A stretch of DNA of 64,000 bases from Dyadobacter sp. 50-39. GTDB lineage: Bacteria; Bacteroidota; Bacteroidia; Cytophagales; Spirosomataceae. The position numbers and the translations under genes are program-made. Positions 42,852-51,989 of the stretch are shown here, piece after piece. Position 1 is the first letter of the stretch. Each line of letters opens with the position of its first letter. The DNA is taken from the NCBI GenBank assembly GCA_001898145.1, contig MKSR01000008.1, positions 372,001 to 436,000 of the forward strand, written 5' to 3'. A model generated the notes under the pieces. It saw only the letters and a list, made by a program, of their open reading frames with translations, made no database searches and was not told the DNA's origin.

Positions 42852-45335
42852 ATGCTCAAACGCTGGCTAACCGCGCTGACGCTACTCACCACCTCAACGA
42901 TTTTTGCCCAATCCATCCGACCGCCGGCTACCCCGCTGGTGAGCATCGATCCCTACACCAGCGTATGGTCTTTCGGCGACCAGTTAGCAGGCTCCATGAC
43001 CAAACATTGGACCGGCAAACCGCACCCGATGGACGGCCTGATCCGCGTCGATGGCAAAGCTTACCGCTTCATGGGCGCCGCTACGCCCGAGATGAAAACC
43101 ATCCTGCCAACCGCCAAACAGGAGGCCTACACCGCCAAGTTCACTACCATTAAGCCCGATCCTAAATGGTGGTTTAAAGACGGCTACAATATCAGCACCT
43201 GGAAACAGGGCCCCGCGCCATTCGGCACGCACGAGCGCAACGACGCCATGCTCAAAGGCGGCACTGAATTCCCGCAGGAACTTTGGTATCGTCGCGATTT
43301 CAACCTGACCAATGTCGATTTTGAAAAGCCTGTATTGAATATCTTCCACGACGACGATGTGCAGGTGTTCATCAACGGTGTGCCCGCATTCGACTGCGCT
43401 CCTTGTTTTACAGGCGATTATGAATTCAAACCGATCAGTCCCGCGGCTGCGAAAGCATTGAAAAAAGGCAAAAACACATTGGCTGCCTATGTAAAAAATG
43501 GTGCCGGGCCGGGCTATATCGACATCGGCCTGGCCGACGAAATTGCTCCAAAAGGTGCCGACGCGGTGGACCAGGCAAAGCAGACCGGCTTTGAAATGAC
43601 GGCTACGCAATCCATTTACCATTTCGAAGCGGGCCCCGTTCAGCTCACGGTCCAGTTTGTGGCGCCGCTGATCATGAAAGATCTGGACCTGATTTCGCGA
43701 CCGGTCAATTACATTGTTTATGAAGTGAAGTCTGCCGATGGCAAGCAGCACGATGTGAGTATTACGAATGCGGTTTCGGGCCTTTGGGCTACGCATGATA
43801 ACACTCAGTCGGTCACCGGCAAAGAGACGACCCAGGATGGTCTGACGACATTATCCCTGGCAAACACCGTGCAAAACCTCCTGGCCAGAAAGGGCGACGA
43901 TGTTCGTATTGACTGGGGCCAGGCTTACCTTGCGGCTCCGCAAGGACTGGTGAAAAGCTCTGCTATCGGCATTCCGACCGATATGATCAAAGAATTTGCG
44001 TCAAAAGGCACAATGAGTGTCGATCAGGCAGGCGAAGCGCCTGCGGACGCGAGGTCAATGGGTTTGGTGCTGAATGCGGGAAAAGTGGGCGCCGAAAGCA
44101 AGTCGCTGCACGCGTTACTGGCTTATGACGATGGCTATTCGGTACAATATTTTGGCCAAAACCTCCGACCATGGTGGAACAGGGATGGCAGCAAGACCAT
44201 TGCAGGCGAATTGAAAAGCGCCGAAACCGATTTTACCAAAATCCTCCTGGCCTGCGAAGAGACTGACAAAACCGTTTACGACGACGCATTCAAAGCCGGC
44301 GGCAAGCAATATGCCGAACTTTGCGTGCTCGCTTACCGTCAGGCGATTTCGGCCCACAAACTCGTCGCGGACCCGTCCGGCACGCCATTGTTTTTCAGCA
44401 AAGAAAATTTCAGCAATGGCTCCATTGGAACGGTTGACATCACTTATCCGTCGGCGCCACTGTTTCTGCTCTACAACCCTACCCTGCTCAAAGGCATGAT
44501 GGAACCGATCTTCTATTATTCGGAAAGCGGCAAATGGACCAAACCTTTCGCTGCGCACGACGTAGGCACGTACCCGCTCGCGAACGGCCAGACCTACGGC
44601 GAAGACATGCCCGTGGAAGAATCCGGTAACATGCTCATTCTGGCCTACGCTATTGCCAAAGCAGAGGGCAATGCAGATTATGCCCAAAAACACTGGAAAG
44701 TTCTCAGCACCTGGGCCAGTTATTTGAAGAAAGAGGGCTTCGATCCGGCCAACCAGCTCTGCACCGATGACTTCGCAGGCCACCTCGCCCGCAACACCAA
44801 CCTCTCCATCAAAGCCATTATGGGCCTTGCCTCCTACGCCAAACTCGCCGAGCAGCTCGGCGACACCCAGGAAGCTACCGAAGTGAGTGCATTGACCAAA
44901 GGCTTCGCCCAGAAATGGATGCAAATGGCCGCCGACGGCGATCACTACGCATTAACGTTCGATAAAAAGGGTACATGGAGCCAGAAATACAACCTCGTTT
45001 GGGACAAACTCCTCGGCCTGAACGTATTCCCGGCGACCGTCGCACAGAAAGAAATCGCCTATTACCTTACCAAACAGCAACCTTTCGGGCTCCCGCTGGA
45101 CAGCCGCAAAACCTATACGAAATCTGACTGGATTGTATGGACGGCCACATTAGCCGAGAAGCCGGAGGATTTCCAGGCATTGATCGCGCCTGTTTATAAG
45201 TATGCGAACGGCACTTCGGATCGCATTCCATTGTCAGACTGGCATGAGACTACGAATGGCAAGTCCGTTGGTTTCCGTGCACGGTCTGTGGTTGGGGGGT
45301 ATTGGATGAAGGTGCTGGGAGAGAAGTGGAAATAG
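42852..45335 (+). CDS. Glutaminase A-type secreted protein (DUF4964/5127/4965/1793)
   Basis: 827 residues with signal peptide MLKRWLTALTLLTTSTIFAQ. The opening SIRPPATPLVSIDPYTSVWS is the DUF4964 hallmark. A galactose-binding-like insertion (ELWYRRDFNLTNVDFEKPVL, DDVQVFINGV) follows; DUF5127 comes next, and then the helical DUF4965/DUF1793 part (YPLANGQTYGEDMPVEESGN and LDSRKTYTKSDWIVW). This is the layout of fungal/Bacteroidota glutaminase A. The jelly-roll insertion suggests a polysaccharide context, and activity on glycans is also possible. Periplasmic or extracellular. Monocistronic. Confidence 0.87.
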   Translation: MLKRWLTALTLLTTSTIFAQSIRPPATPLVSIDPYTSVWSFGDQLAGSMTKHWTGKPHPMDGLIRVDGKAYRFMGAATPEMKTILPTAKQEAYTAKFTTIKPDPKWWFKDGYNISTWKQGPAPFGTHERNDAMLKGGTEFPQELWYRRDFNLTNVDFEKPVLNIFHDDDVQVFINGVPAFDCAPCFTGDYEFKPISPAAAKALKKGKNTLAAYVKNGAGPGYIDIGLADEIAPKGADAVDQAKQTGFEMTATQSIYHFEAGPVQLTVQFVAPLIMKDLDLISRPVNYIVYEVKSADGKQHDVSITNAVSGLWATHDNTQSVTGKETTQDGLTTLSLANTVQNLLARKGDDVRIDWGQAYLAAPQGLVKSSAIGIPTDMIKEFASKGTMSVDQAGEAPADARSMGLVLNAGKVGAESKSLHALLAYDDGYSVQYFGQNLRPWWNRDGSKTIAGELKSAETDFTKILLACEETDKTVYDDAFKAGGKQYAELCVLAYRQAISAHKLVADPSGTPLFFSKENFSNGSIGTVDITYPSAPLFLLYNPTLLKGMMEPIFYYSESGKWTKPFAAHDVGTYPLANGQTYGEDMPVEESGNMLILAYAIAKAEGNADYAQKHWKVLSTWASYLKKEGFDPANQLCTDDFAGHLARNTNLSIKAIMGLASYAKLAEQLGDTQEATEVSALTKGFAQKWMQMAADGDHYALTFDKKGTWSQKYNLVWDKLLGLNVFPATVAQKEIAYYLTKQQPFGLPLDSRKTYTKSDWIVWTATLAEKPEDFQALIAPVYKYANGTSDRIPLSDWHETTNGKSVGFRARSVVGGYWMKVLGEKWK

Positions 45336-45409
45336 GGCGCTTCGCTTAGTCATTAAGTCAAGAAGTCATCGGGTCAGGAGTTGTCAGGTTTTGGCGGCTT
45401 CTGGCCCTT

Positions 45410-46189
45410 TTAAAAATCATAAGTAACCCCATCCGGAAGCGCCTCCACAGCGACTTTCATCCACTTCCCTTTGATTTTGATCACTACGATGTCGCGGTCT
45501 TTATCGTAAAAGATCGTCCCATCCCCTCCGTTTTTCAGCTCTTTGTAGTTAACATATTTGGCATCTTTCTCCGCATTCTGTTCATCGTCACCATTGGGCT
45601 TTGTGGCCAAAACATCTTCCTTTCCGATAGCACCGAGCGTTAATGCGTTGGTCAGTTTGAGCGAGCCGTAGAACAGCGCCTTGTCCCGCCCGAACATAAA
45701 TGAATGCTGCCGAACGTCGGACCCGATTTTAAACCAGTTATAGGCCGTCTCGTCGTGGTTATAGACCGTGGAGTAATAGTAAAGCTCTGCCACCGGCCGC
45801 TCCGCCTCCACATGTTTGTTCACGAGCATAGTAATGCGTGATTTATCATCTTTGGCATACCCCTCGAATACATGATAACCCCAGCGCTTTTTGTTCCGCT
45901 CTTCCGCATTACCGCGTACTTGAATCATGTACGGCGTGCTCAGGATGCCGTCAACGGTCGTGTACATTGGTGTTTTAGCAGGTACAAATCCAAAGCTATA
46001 CCCTCGTTCTTTCCAGCGGAACCAGGTCGTATCGATATCTGAACGCAGTTCTATCCTGCGAAAGTCCGATTGTTCGCTTCCCTTCATGAGTTGCATGTAG
46101 CGATTTTGCAAACCTACGTCCGACACCTGTTGCGCGCGGACGGCGAGAGAAGAAACGGCCATCAGGCCTAAGAATAAGTATGCTTTCAT
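45410..46189 (-). CDS. Hypothetical secreted protein, 259 residues
   Basis: From ATG 46189 the N-terminus MKAYLFLGLMAVSSLAVRAQ is a signal peptide. The mature part is beta-rich, with many aromatic residues (TAYNWFKIGSDVRQHSFMFG, LFYGSLKLTNAL) and a C-terminal GTIFYDKDRDIVVIKIKGKW. I do not recognise the family; similar short secreted proteins of Bacteroidota are unassigned. It converges with the glutaminase gene. A longer in-frame start at 46276 exists but would precede the signal peptide by 29 charged residues. Confidence 0.62.
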   Translation of the reverse strand: MKAYLFLGLMAVSSLAVRAQQVSDVGLQNRYMQLMKGSEQSDFRRIELRSDIDTTWFRWKERGYSFGFVPAKTPMYTTVDGILSTPYMIQVRGNAEERNKKRWGYHVFEGYAKDDKSRITMLVNKHVEAERPVAELYYYSTVYNHDETAYNWFKIGSDVRQHSFMFGRDKALFYGSLKLTNALTLGAIGKEDVLATKPNGDDEQNAEKDAKYVNYKELKNGGDGTIFYDKDRDIVVIKIKGKWMKVAVEALPDGVTYDF

Positions 46190-46453
46190 GTTCAGTATAT
46201 ATCGTAAATAAACTCTCGCCATTGCTTGTTTTACGCGCAGCTCCCGCCTTTGGGCTGGCTGGTCAACGTTTTTCATCCTTGTAAATTTAACGCAGGATGT
46301 TAAATCTGCAAGGTTGATTCCTTTCGTTTAGTCATATATACCTTGCACTCATTGCTAACCTCAACAAGGTTAAATCGATTCACTAAGGATACTTTTTGCT
46401 GAAACAAGTCTAGTGCCAGGCAGATTGAAGTTTTCAATCCGCTCAAAACCTAC

Positions 46454-46600
46454 ATGGAAGAAAACAATCTGACTCAAAAGCAGATTGCTGAGAAGCTAAA
46501 TGTCTCCCCTTCCTATGTATCTCAGATCTCTAATGGAAATTTTATTCAAAAAAGCTCGGACTTTTTATCAAAATTTCTATCTTTCGTAACAATTCACTAA
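46454..46600 (+). CDS. Small XRE-type helix-turn-helix protein (48 residues), possibly truncated
   Basis: From ATG 46454 the frame encodes MEENNLTQKQIAEKLNVSPS, then YVSQISNGNF and KFLSFV. This is a near-complete helix-turn-helix of the Cro/CI type (Q-x-x-A as recognition start). The frame is open upstream through IEVFNPLKTY to a TGA about 17 codons back without another ATG, so the 5' end may be lost or use a rare start. It lies 49 bases before the XRE-ImmA-like gene, and could be part of its regulation. Confidence 0.5.
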   Translation: MEENNLTQKQIAEKLNVSPSYVSQISNGNFIQKSSDFLSKFLSFVTIH

Positions 46601-46649
46601 CTTAACGGCACAGAAGCGCAGGAACAACGCCTGCCTTCACTACTCAACC

Positions 46650-47747
46650 ATGGACTCGCCGTTCCCCTACCGATTGACCTCCGCCCGAAAAATGAAGGGA
46701 TTGTCATTAAAAAAATTGGCGATTATGCTAGGGAGACCATTTAACAAACAACTGCTGCATAGGCTGGAAAACGGCAGCCAGCTGCCTCATGGCGATCAGT
46801 TGATCAGGCTGGGTAACGCGCTTGACCAACCATTAGACTATTTTCTGAAACCCACTTTGGCAAAGGTTACGGGTGTGGATTTGACAAAAGTCCGGAAGGT
46901 GGGCAAAAAGGCGGGAGAAAGCATCATCGAATTGGCAAATGATTACTTCGAACGATATCTGGAACTGGAAGATTTACTCGGTGGCCAGCAAAAAGCGAAA
47001 TGGCCATTGCACATTCAAAAACTAGCGTCAGACGATTACAATGCAATAGATGAAGCGGCAATGTATGTTCGACAGAAAATATGGATGCTAGGTTTTGGGC
47101 CGTTACACAACATAGCCAACGTTCTGGATGCCAGCGGACTGAAAGTCTTCTTGGCTGCTCAATCCCATGAGCGATTTCCGGAAACCGGATTTGATGGGTT
47201 TTCTACCATCATCAATAGTGAAAATGGGTGCATTGTAGCTAATGGCAACCCGGATATTCCACTTGTTAGAAAGCGGTTTACATTGCTTCGTGAATTTGCA
47301 AACCTATACCTTAATCTTTCAGAGCTGAAACCTAGGGAAGCAAGGGGCGTTTGTGACACTTTTGCCGGAGCGTTATTAGCACCAAGATTGTCGCTCATCG
47401 AAGCCTTTGGAGAATATCGAACTTCGATTCATATTACCGAACTGCTACTTTTCCAGCGCATTCATGGCGCTCCGATCTCCGTGATTTTGTCAGCACTGCG
47501 GCAGAATGGGATCATTTCCCAATCTCAATTCACCAAACAAATGGTTGAATATAATGCAGGGTTGAAAGCCAACGATGGCGGCTACTTTGCCGGAATTGAG
47601 GAACCATACCGATTCCAGCAACTTCTTCTCCGGGCACTGGCTTGTGGAATTATCTCCGAAAGCAAAGCCGCTTCGCTGATGAACATGAAAGCGGCAGAAT
47701 TCAGGGAATATTTAGACAATATGGTGGATGAGAATAGCGGTTACTGA
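46650..47747 (+). CDS. XRE regulator with ImmA/IrrE-like domain lacking the HExxH site
   Basis: 365 residues. The N-terminal 65 are an XRE helix-turn-helix (RLTSARKMKGLSLKKLAIML, then LLHRLENGSQLP). The middle matches ImmA/IrrE (COG2856) proteins, including GFSTIINSENGCIVANGN and RKRFTLLREFANLYLNL. In active members the last segment reads HExxH; here it is REFAN (codons 47289-47303), so both zinc-binding His are replaced and protease activity is unlikely. The next gene, a PIN-domain protein, starts 20 bases before this stop. I infer that this is the antitoxin and repressor of a toxin-antitoxin pair. Confidence 0.82.
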   Translation: MDSPFPYRLTSARKMKGLSLKKLAIMLGRPFNKQLLHRLENGSQLPHGDQLIRLGNALDQPLDYFLKPTLAKVTGVDLTKVRKVGKKAGESIIELANDYFERYLELEDLLGGQQKAKWPLHIQKLASDDYNAIDEAAMYVRQKIWMLGFGPLHNIANVLDASGLKVFLAAQSHERFPETGFDGFSTIINSENGCIVANGNPDIPLVRKRFTLLREFANLYLNLSELKPREARGVCDTFAGALLAPRLSLIEAFGEYRTSIHITELLLFQRIHGAPISVILSALRQNGIISQSQFTKQMVEYNAGLKANDGGYFAGIEEPYRFQQLLLRALACGIISESKAASLMNMKAAEFREYLDNMVDENSGY

Positions 47748-48228
47748 CACTAACATTTTCATCGACCTCATCAAAACCAACCTTCTCATCAACCTTTTCA
47801 AAATCGGGGTCAGCGTAACGACGACCGAAGAAGTTATCAACGAACTGCTGGAATATCAACAAGCTGTTTTGTCGCCATTCATTGAAAGCGGCAATCTGAT
47901 TGTTTCCAGTTTGTCCGCTGACGACACCAGGCTGATCGAAAGTTGGCCGATTCCCCGCGGGCTGTCCGTGGTTGACGCGGGTTTGGTTTTGTTTGCCAAA
48001 ACTGGCGAAGATTATTTGATTCTCACAAACGACCAACTCTTGCGTAGCACGTGTCAACATTACCACATTGAAGTGCATGGAATACTTTGGTTGATGGACT
48101 TGTTTTTCGAGCAAGGCCTATCGACAGGATTGGAACTGTGCGAAGCGTTAAGCCAGCTCATGAAAGGTTTTCATCGGCTGCCCATCTTAGAATGCGGGAT
48201 TAGGCTTACCGAATGGTCAGCTTGTTAA
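47728..48228 (+). CDS. PIN-domain protein, likely toxin ribonuclease
   Basis: 166 residues. PIN-domain acidic residues are visible in order: Asp in VTDTNIFIDL, Glu in TTTEEVINELL, Asp in SVVDAGLVLFAK and Asp in ILTNDQLLR. PIN proteins of this length are Mg-dependent ribonucleases, often toxins. The start overlaps the XRE-ImmA-like gene by 20 bases, giving translational coupling, the usual arrangement for a regulator-toxin pair. The C-terminal 60 residues are helical and without a recognised motif. Confidence 0.8.
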   Translation: MRIAVTDTNIFIDLIKTNLLINLFKIGVSVTTTEEVINELLEYQQAVLSPFIESGNLIVSSLSADDTRLIESWPIPRGLSVVDAGLVLFAKTGEDYLILTNDQLLRSTCQHYHIEVHGILWLMDLFFEQGLSTGLELCEALSQLMKGFHRLPILECGIRLTEWSAC

Positions 48229-48349
48229 TGCGTCAAGCCATTCCTGACCGCAGGAAAACTGACGTTGAAATTACTTGCATTTCTTCCTTCGGGTACCAAA
48301 CTTACACTCACCTAAAAATTTGTAACACAATGAAGAATCTTGCTAGCAT

Positions 48350-48424
48350 TGCCCTGCGATGGTGTGGGTGTGGCGAAAGCCCCCCGGACGTAGTTACATA
48401 CGTTAGGTCACCTTAGGCAGGGCA
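48350..48424 (+). ncRNA. Compact multi-stem element, possible leader RNA
   Basis: Outer stem GCCCTGC/GCAGGGC (48351-48357, 48417-48423) continues inward with GGTG/CACC (48361-48364, 48409-48412). Inside are a GGC-GAAA-GCC hairpin with a GNRA tetraloop (48372-48381) and a hairpin ACGTA-GTTACA-TACGT (48388-48403). It is flanked by two near-identical sequences, CCTAAAAATTTGTAACA and CCTAAAAATTGTAAAG, each followed by ATGAA. A 28-codon frame (48330-48416) runs through it. It precedes the 80-residue gene at 48454; a cis-regulatory RNA is one reading. Confidence 0.45.
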
Positions 48425-48453
48425 TTATTTATCAACCTAAAAATTGTAAAGTA

Positions 48454-48696
48454 ATGAAACCTTCATCACACACTACCGACTCCGAGGATTCGGTATGCCT
48501 CGCTTACGGCAGGCAGGTAAAAGAACTTTTAAATGCAGGCAGTCCTAGCGAAATGCTGGATCACCTTTGGTCCATTTACAGCGATGCCATGGCATTTCAG
48601 CAGGAAGCAGGCTACAACCCGCGTGTTAGTGACATTTTCATGACGTTTAGAGAGCTGGTATTTTTCATCCAGCGCCTTGAAAGTGTGAAAGTGTAA
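48454..48696 (+). CDS. Hypothetical small protein, 80 residues
   Basis: MKPSSHTTDSEDSVCLAYGR opens the protein; the rest is helical (MLDHLWSIYSDAMAFQ, DIFMTFRELVFFIQRLESV). No signal peptide or known motif. Its start context repeats one found 125 bases upstream. It might be regulated by the structured element before it. A long hairpin follows. Confidence 0.55.
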   Translation: MKPSSHTTDSEDSVCLAYGRQVKELLNAGSPSEMLDHLWSIYSDAMAFQQEAGYNPRVSDIFMTFRELVFFIQRLESVKV

Positions 48697-48702
48697 ATGA
48701 AC

Positions 48703-48816
48703 GACGCCCCTGTCATCCTGAGCGGACCGGGCCGCCGGGCGGTCGAAGGATAATTGCACGATGCTCATTGGCATCTCGCATTGCACTTCGACTCCGCTCA
48801 GTGTGACAGGGGCGTC
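48703..48816. repeat. Long-arm hairpin repeat between convergent genes
   Basis: GACGCCCCTGTCA (48703-48715) pairs with TGACAGGGGCGTC (48804-48816), and TGAGCGGA (48719-48726) with TCCGCTCA (48793-48800), around a 66-base loop. The TGTCATCCTGAGCGGA wording is a repeat I associate with many Bacteroidota genomes, so this is probably a small dispersed MITE-like element that also serves as a two-way terminator. Confidence 0.65.
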
Positions 48817-48841
48817 TTATCTGTATAACCCGTCGAGACTT

Positions 48842-51800
48842 CTAAGCCTCCAAAACCATCTCCTCTTTATTCTTCCGCATCTTCCGCTTCGCAAGCCGCT
48901 CCTTAATCCGATCCACCACGTAGTAAGCACTAGGCACGAGGAACAAAGTCAGCAGCAATGAACTGGTGAGGCCACCGATGATTACCCAGGCCATGCCATT
49001 CTTCACCTCAGCACCGTCGCCGGAGGCCAATGCGATCGGGAGCATACCGGCTATCATCGCGATGGTGGTCATCAGGATCGGGCGGAGACGTTCTTTACCC
49101 GCCTCGATGAGGGCTTCTTTCAATGCATAACCTTCTTCTTTCAGCTGGTTAGCGAAGTCGACGATGAGAATCGCGTTCTTGGCTACCAAACCGAGGAGCA
49201 TGATCATACCGACGATCGAGAAGATTGTGAGGCTCTCCATGGTCAAAGCCAGGGCGGTGAGTGCGCCGACGAGGGCTACCGGGATCGAGAAGAGTACCAC
49301 AAACGGGTAGATGGTACTTTCGTAGAGCGCCACCATGATGAGGTAGATGAGCACGATACCGAGTAGCAATGCCACTCCAAGGCTGCCGAATGCGTCGGCC
49401 TGGTTTTTAAGGTCCCCGCGGTACTCGATGCTGATGCCTTCGGGGAGCTTCACTTTCGCCATTTTGGCCTGGATGTCGGCACCGATGGATCCGGACGGGC
49501 GGCCTACTACCTGCGAGTTGATGGTGATAGACGACAGACGGTCGATGCGCTGCAGCACGCTTTCACCCATGCCTTCGCGGATGGTCGCGAATTGCGAGAG
49601 TTCGAAAGTCTGGCCCTGGCTGTTCACGAACGTCAAGTGACGGATGTCGTCGGCCTTGGACCGGTCGAACTGATCGAGGTTGACCATAATGTCGTACTCC
49701 TTGCCATTCTGCTTGAATTTCGAACGGTCGTCGCCGCGGAATGCGGTTTGTAATGTGGCTCCCACCTCGGCTGCATTGATGCCAAGCTGCGCCATTTTCT
49801 CGCGGTCGAGGGTTACGCCTACTTCTGGTTTCGGGTCGTCCACCGAGTAATCGACGTTGGAAGTTCCGGGTACGGAAGCGACAATATCTTTCACTTGCGC
49901 CGCGGTTTTGCGGATCACGGCCATATCGGTACCTTTTACGGCTACCTGGATCGGCGCCTGGTTGGCATTACCGGTGATCGAAGTCGGCGCGACGGTCACT
50001 TTGACACCCGGGATTTGGAGGATTTCCTTCTGCACATTCTGGCCGAATTCTTCGGATGAAACGGTACGATCCTTTTTATCAACCAATTGAACTGTCAAAT
50101 CGGCAATGTTGCTGTTGGAAGTGGTTCCCAAACCGGTGCTGCTGTAACCGACGTTGGTAAACACCCTGGTAACCTCCGGCTTGCCGAGCAGAATCTTTTC
50201 CACACGCTGCGCTACCTGATTGGTTTGGTATACCGACGCGGTCGGCGCCAGTTCAATGGATACGTTCAGCTCGCCGCGGTCGCTTTGCTGCATGAATGCC
50301 GCTCCCACAAATCCGCCCGGTACCAATGCAATGGAACCGACGATGAGGAATATCGAAAGCAGGAAAATATAGCGTTTATGACCTAAGACCCAGGTCAGGA
50401 TACGACCGTATTCTTCTTTTACATTATCCAAAAATCGCTCGAAACCGAGGTTCAAACGTCCCCAAAGCGTGTTTTTATCCAAAACTTCCACCTTACCGAA
50501 ACGGGAGGCGAGCAGCGGGGTCAATGTAAATGACACGAGCAAGCTCATCAGGGTCGAGAACACGACCACGAGCGAGAACTCGCGCAGAATGTTACCGATC
50601 AGCCCCTGCGTCAATGCCAGCGGCACGAATACTACCACGTCCACGAGGGTGATTGCCAAGGCGGTGAAACCGATCTCCGCCCGACCGTCCAATGCAGCCT
50701 GCCAGCGACTTTTGCCCATTTCCATGTGGCGGTTAATGTTTTCCAACACCACAATGGAGTCATCGACAAGGATACCCACCACGAGCGAGAGCGCCATGAG
50801 TGTCATCAGGTTCAGCGAAAAGCCCATCAGGCTCATCAGAATGAACGTCGGGATCATGGAGGAAGGCAATGCCACGAGGATGAACATCGAGCTGCGGAAA
50901 CTGTGCAGGAACAGAAGCATTACCACGGATACGATCAATACCGCCAGCCCGAGGTCGAACACCACCGCATTTGCCGAAGCCAATGTGTAAATGGATTGGT
51001 CGGAAGCGATGTTGAACTTCAAACCCTGCGCTTCATACTGTTTTTCAAGGTTCGTCAAACGCTCGCGGGTGAGCTTGCTCACATCCACCGCATTGGCGTC
51101 CGACTGTTTCTGGATTTGCAACGCCACCGACGGACGCCCGTTGATGTGGTTCACCGCCGTAGCATCGGCCACGCCATCGTACACCTCGGCAATGTCACGG
51201 AGGAAAATTTGACCCCCATTCGAAGATTTACCTACAATCACATTTCTGAGGTTGGCCACGGTAGTCAGTTTCGCATCGAACCGGATGGAAAGCTGGTCTT
51301 CCTGGGTTTTCACCTGGCCGGCCGGGTAAGATGTATTCGCGTTGTTGATCGCAGCCGAAACCTGACTGATCGACAAATGGTAGGCCTTCAATTTATCCTG
51401 GCTGATATTCACCTGGATCTGGCGCTCGGTACCACCGATAATGGTCACCTGGCCCACGCCGGTCACGTTCGAGAGCTGCGGTTTCAGTTTGTCATCGATC
51501 AGATCATAGAGTTCGGATGGCGAAAGGTTCGCCGTTACGCCCATTCTCAAAACCGGGATTTCGTCTGTCGAGAACTTGTTGATCACCGGACGGTCGGCAT
51601 CGTCGGGCAAAAGCGAAATTGCCTGCTCCACTTTGCGCTGGGCTTCCTGCTGTGCCAGGTCGACGCTTACGCCTTGTTTCAGCTGGATAATGACCGATGA
51701 TACCCCTTCCTGCGAGGTCGAGTTGATCTGGTCCAGACCTTCAATGGCGGACACGGCATCCTCGATGTGCTTTGTTACGTTCGTTTCGACTTCATCCGCA

Positions 51801-51964
51801 GAAGCTCCACGGTAAGTCGTCATCACACTCACAACATTGGCCTCAAATTTCGGCAGCAAGTTGTAAGACAATTGGTTGTAGCTGATCAAACCGAATAGTA
51901 CCAGTACGACGAATACTACGGTTATGAAGAGCGGTCTCTTTACGGCTACTTCGGTAATTGACAT
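48842..51964 (-). CDS. RND efflux pump inner-membrane permease (HAE1 type)
   Basis: 1040 residues, twelve transmembrane helices with two large periplasmic loops. MSITEVAVKRPLFITVVFVV opens helix 1. LVVGILVDDSIVVLENINRHM contains the paired Asp of helix 4 that carry the proton, and LGLVAKNAILIVDFANQL is the helix 10-11 region. It belongs to the AcrB/MexB group that exports drugs, dyes or bile-type compounds. It is the last gene of the marR-tolC-adaptor-permease set, 25 bases after the adaptor. Confidence 0.95.
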   Translation of the reverse strand: MSITEVAVKRPLFITVVFVVLVLFGLISYNQLSYNLLPKFEANVVSVMTTYRGASADEVETNVTKHIEDAVSAIEGLDQINSTSQEGVSSVIIQLKQGVSVDLAQQEAQRKVEQAISLLPDDADRPVINKFSTDEIPVLRMGVTANLSPSELYDLIDDKLKPQLSNVTGVGQVTIIGGTERQIQVNISQDKLKAYHLSISQVSAAINNANTSYPAGQVKTQEDQLSIRFDAKLTTVANLRNVIVGKSSNGGQIFLRDIAEVYDGVADATAVNHINGRPSVALQIQKQSDANAVDVSKLTRERLTNLEKQYEAQGLKFNIASDQSIYTLASANAVVFDLGLAVLIVSVVMLLFLHSFRSSMFILVALPSSMIPTFILMSLMGFSLNLMTLMALSLVVGILVDDSIVVLENINRHMEMGKSRWQAALDGRAEIGFTALAITLVDVVVFVPLALTQGLIGNILREFSLVVVFSTLMSLLVSFTLTPLLASRFGKVEVLDKNTLWGRLNLGFERFLDNVKEEYGRILTWVLGHKRYIFLLSIFLIVGSIALVPGGFVGAAFMQQSDRGELNVSIELAPTASVYQTNQVAQRVEKILLGKPEVTRVFTNVGYSSTGLGTTSNSNIADLTVQLVDKKDRTVSSEEFGQNVQKEILQIPGVKVTVAPTSITGNANQAPIQVAVKGTDMAVIRKTAAQVKDIVASVPGTSNVDYSVDDPKPEVGVTLDREKMAQLGINAAEVGATLQTAFRGDDRSKFKQNGKEYDIMVNLDQFDRSKADDIRHLTFVNSQGQTFELSQFATIREGMGESVLQRIDRLSSITINSQVVGRPSGSIGADIQAKMAKVKLPEGISIEYRGDLKNQADAFGSLGVALLLGIVLIYLIMVALYESTIYPFVVLFSIPVALVGALTALALTMESLTIFSIVGMIMLLGLVAKNAILIVDFANQLKEEGYALKEALIEAGKERLRPILMTTIAMIAGMLPIALASGDGAEVKNGMAWVIIGGLTSSLLLTLFLVPSAYYVVDRIKERLAKRKMRKNKEEMVLEA

Positions 51965-51989
51965 AATTCTTTCAGTTTGCTGATGAACC

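Noticed and set aside
48330-48416. 28-codon frame MKNLASIALRW...VTYVRSP as a gene
   Set aside because: It runs through a structured element and has unusual composition. It could be a leader peptide, but there is not enough support to list it as a gene.
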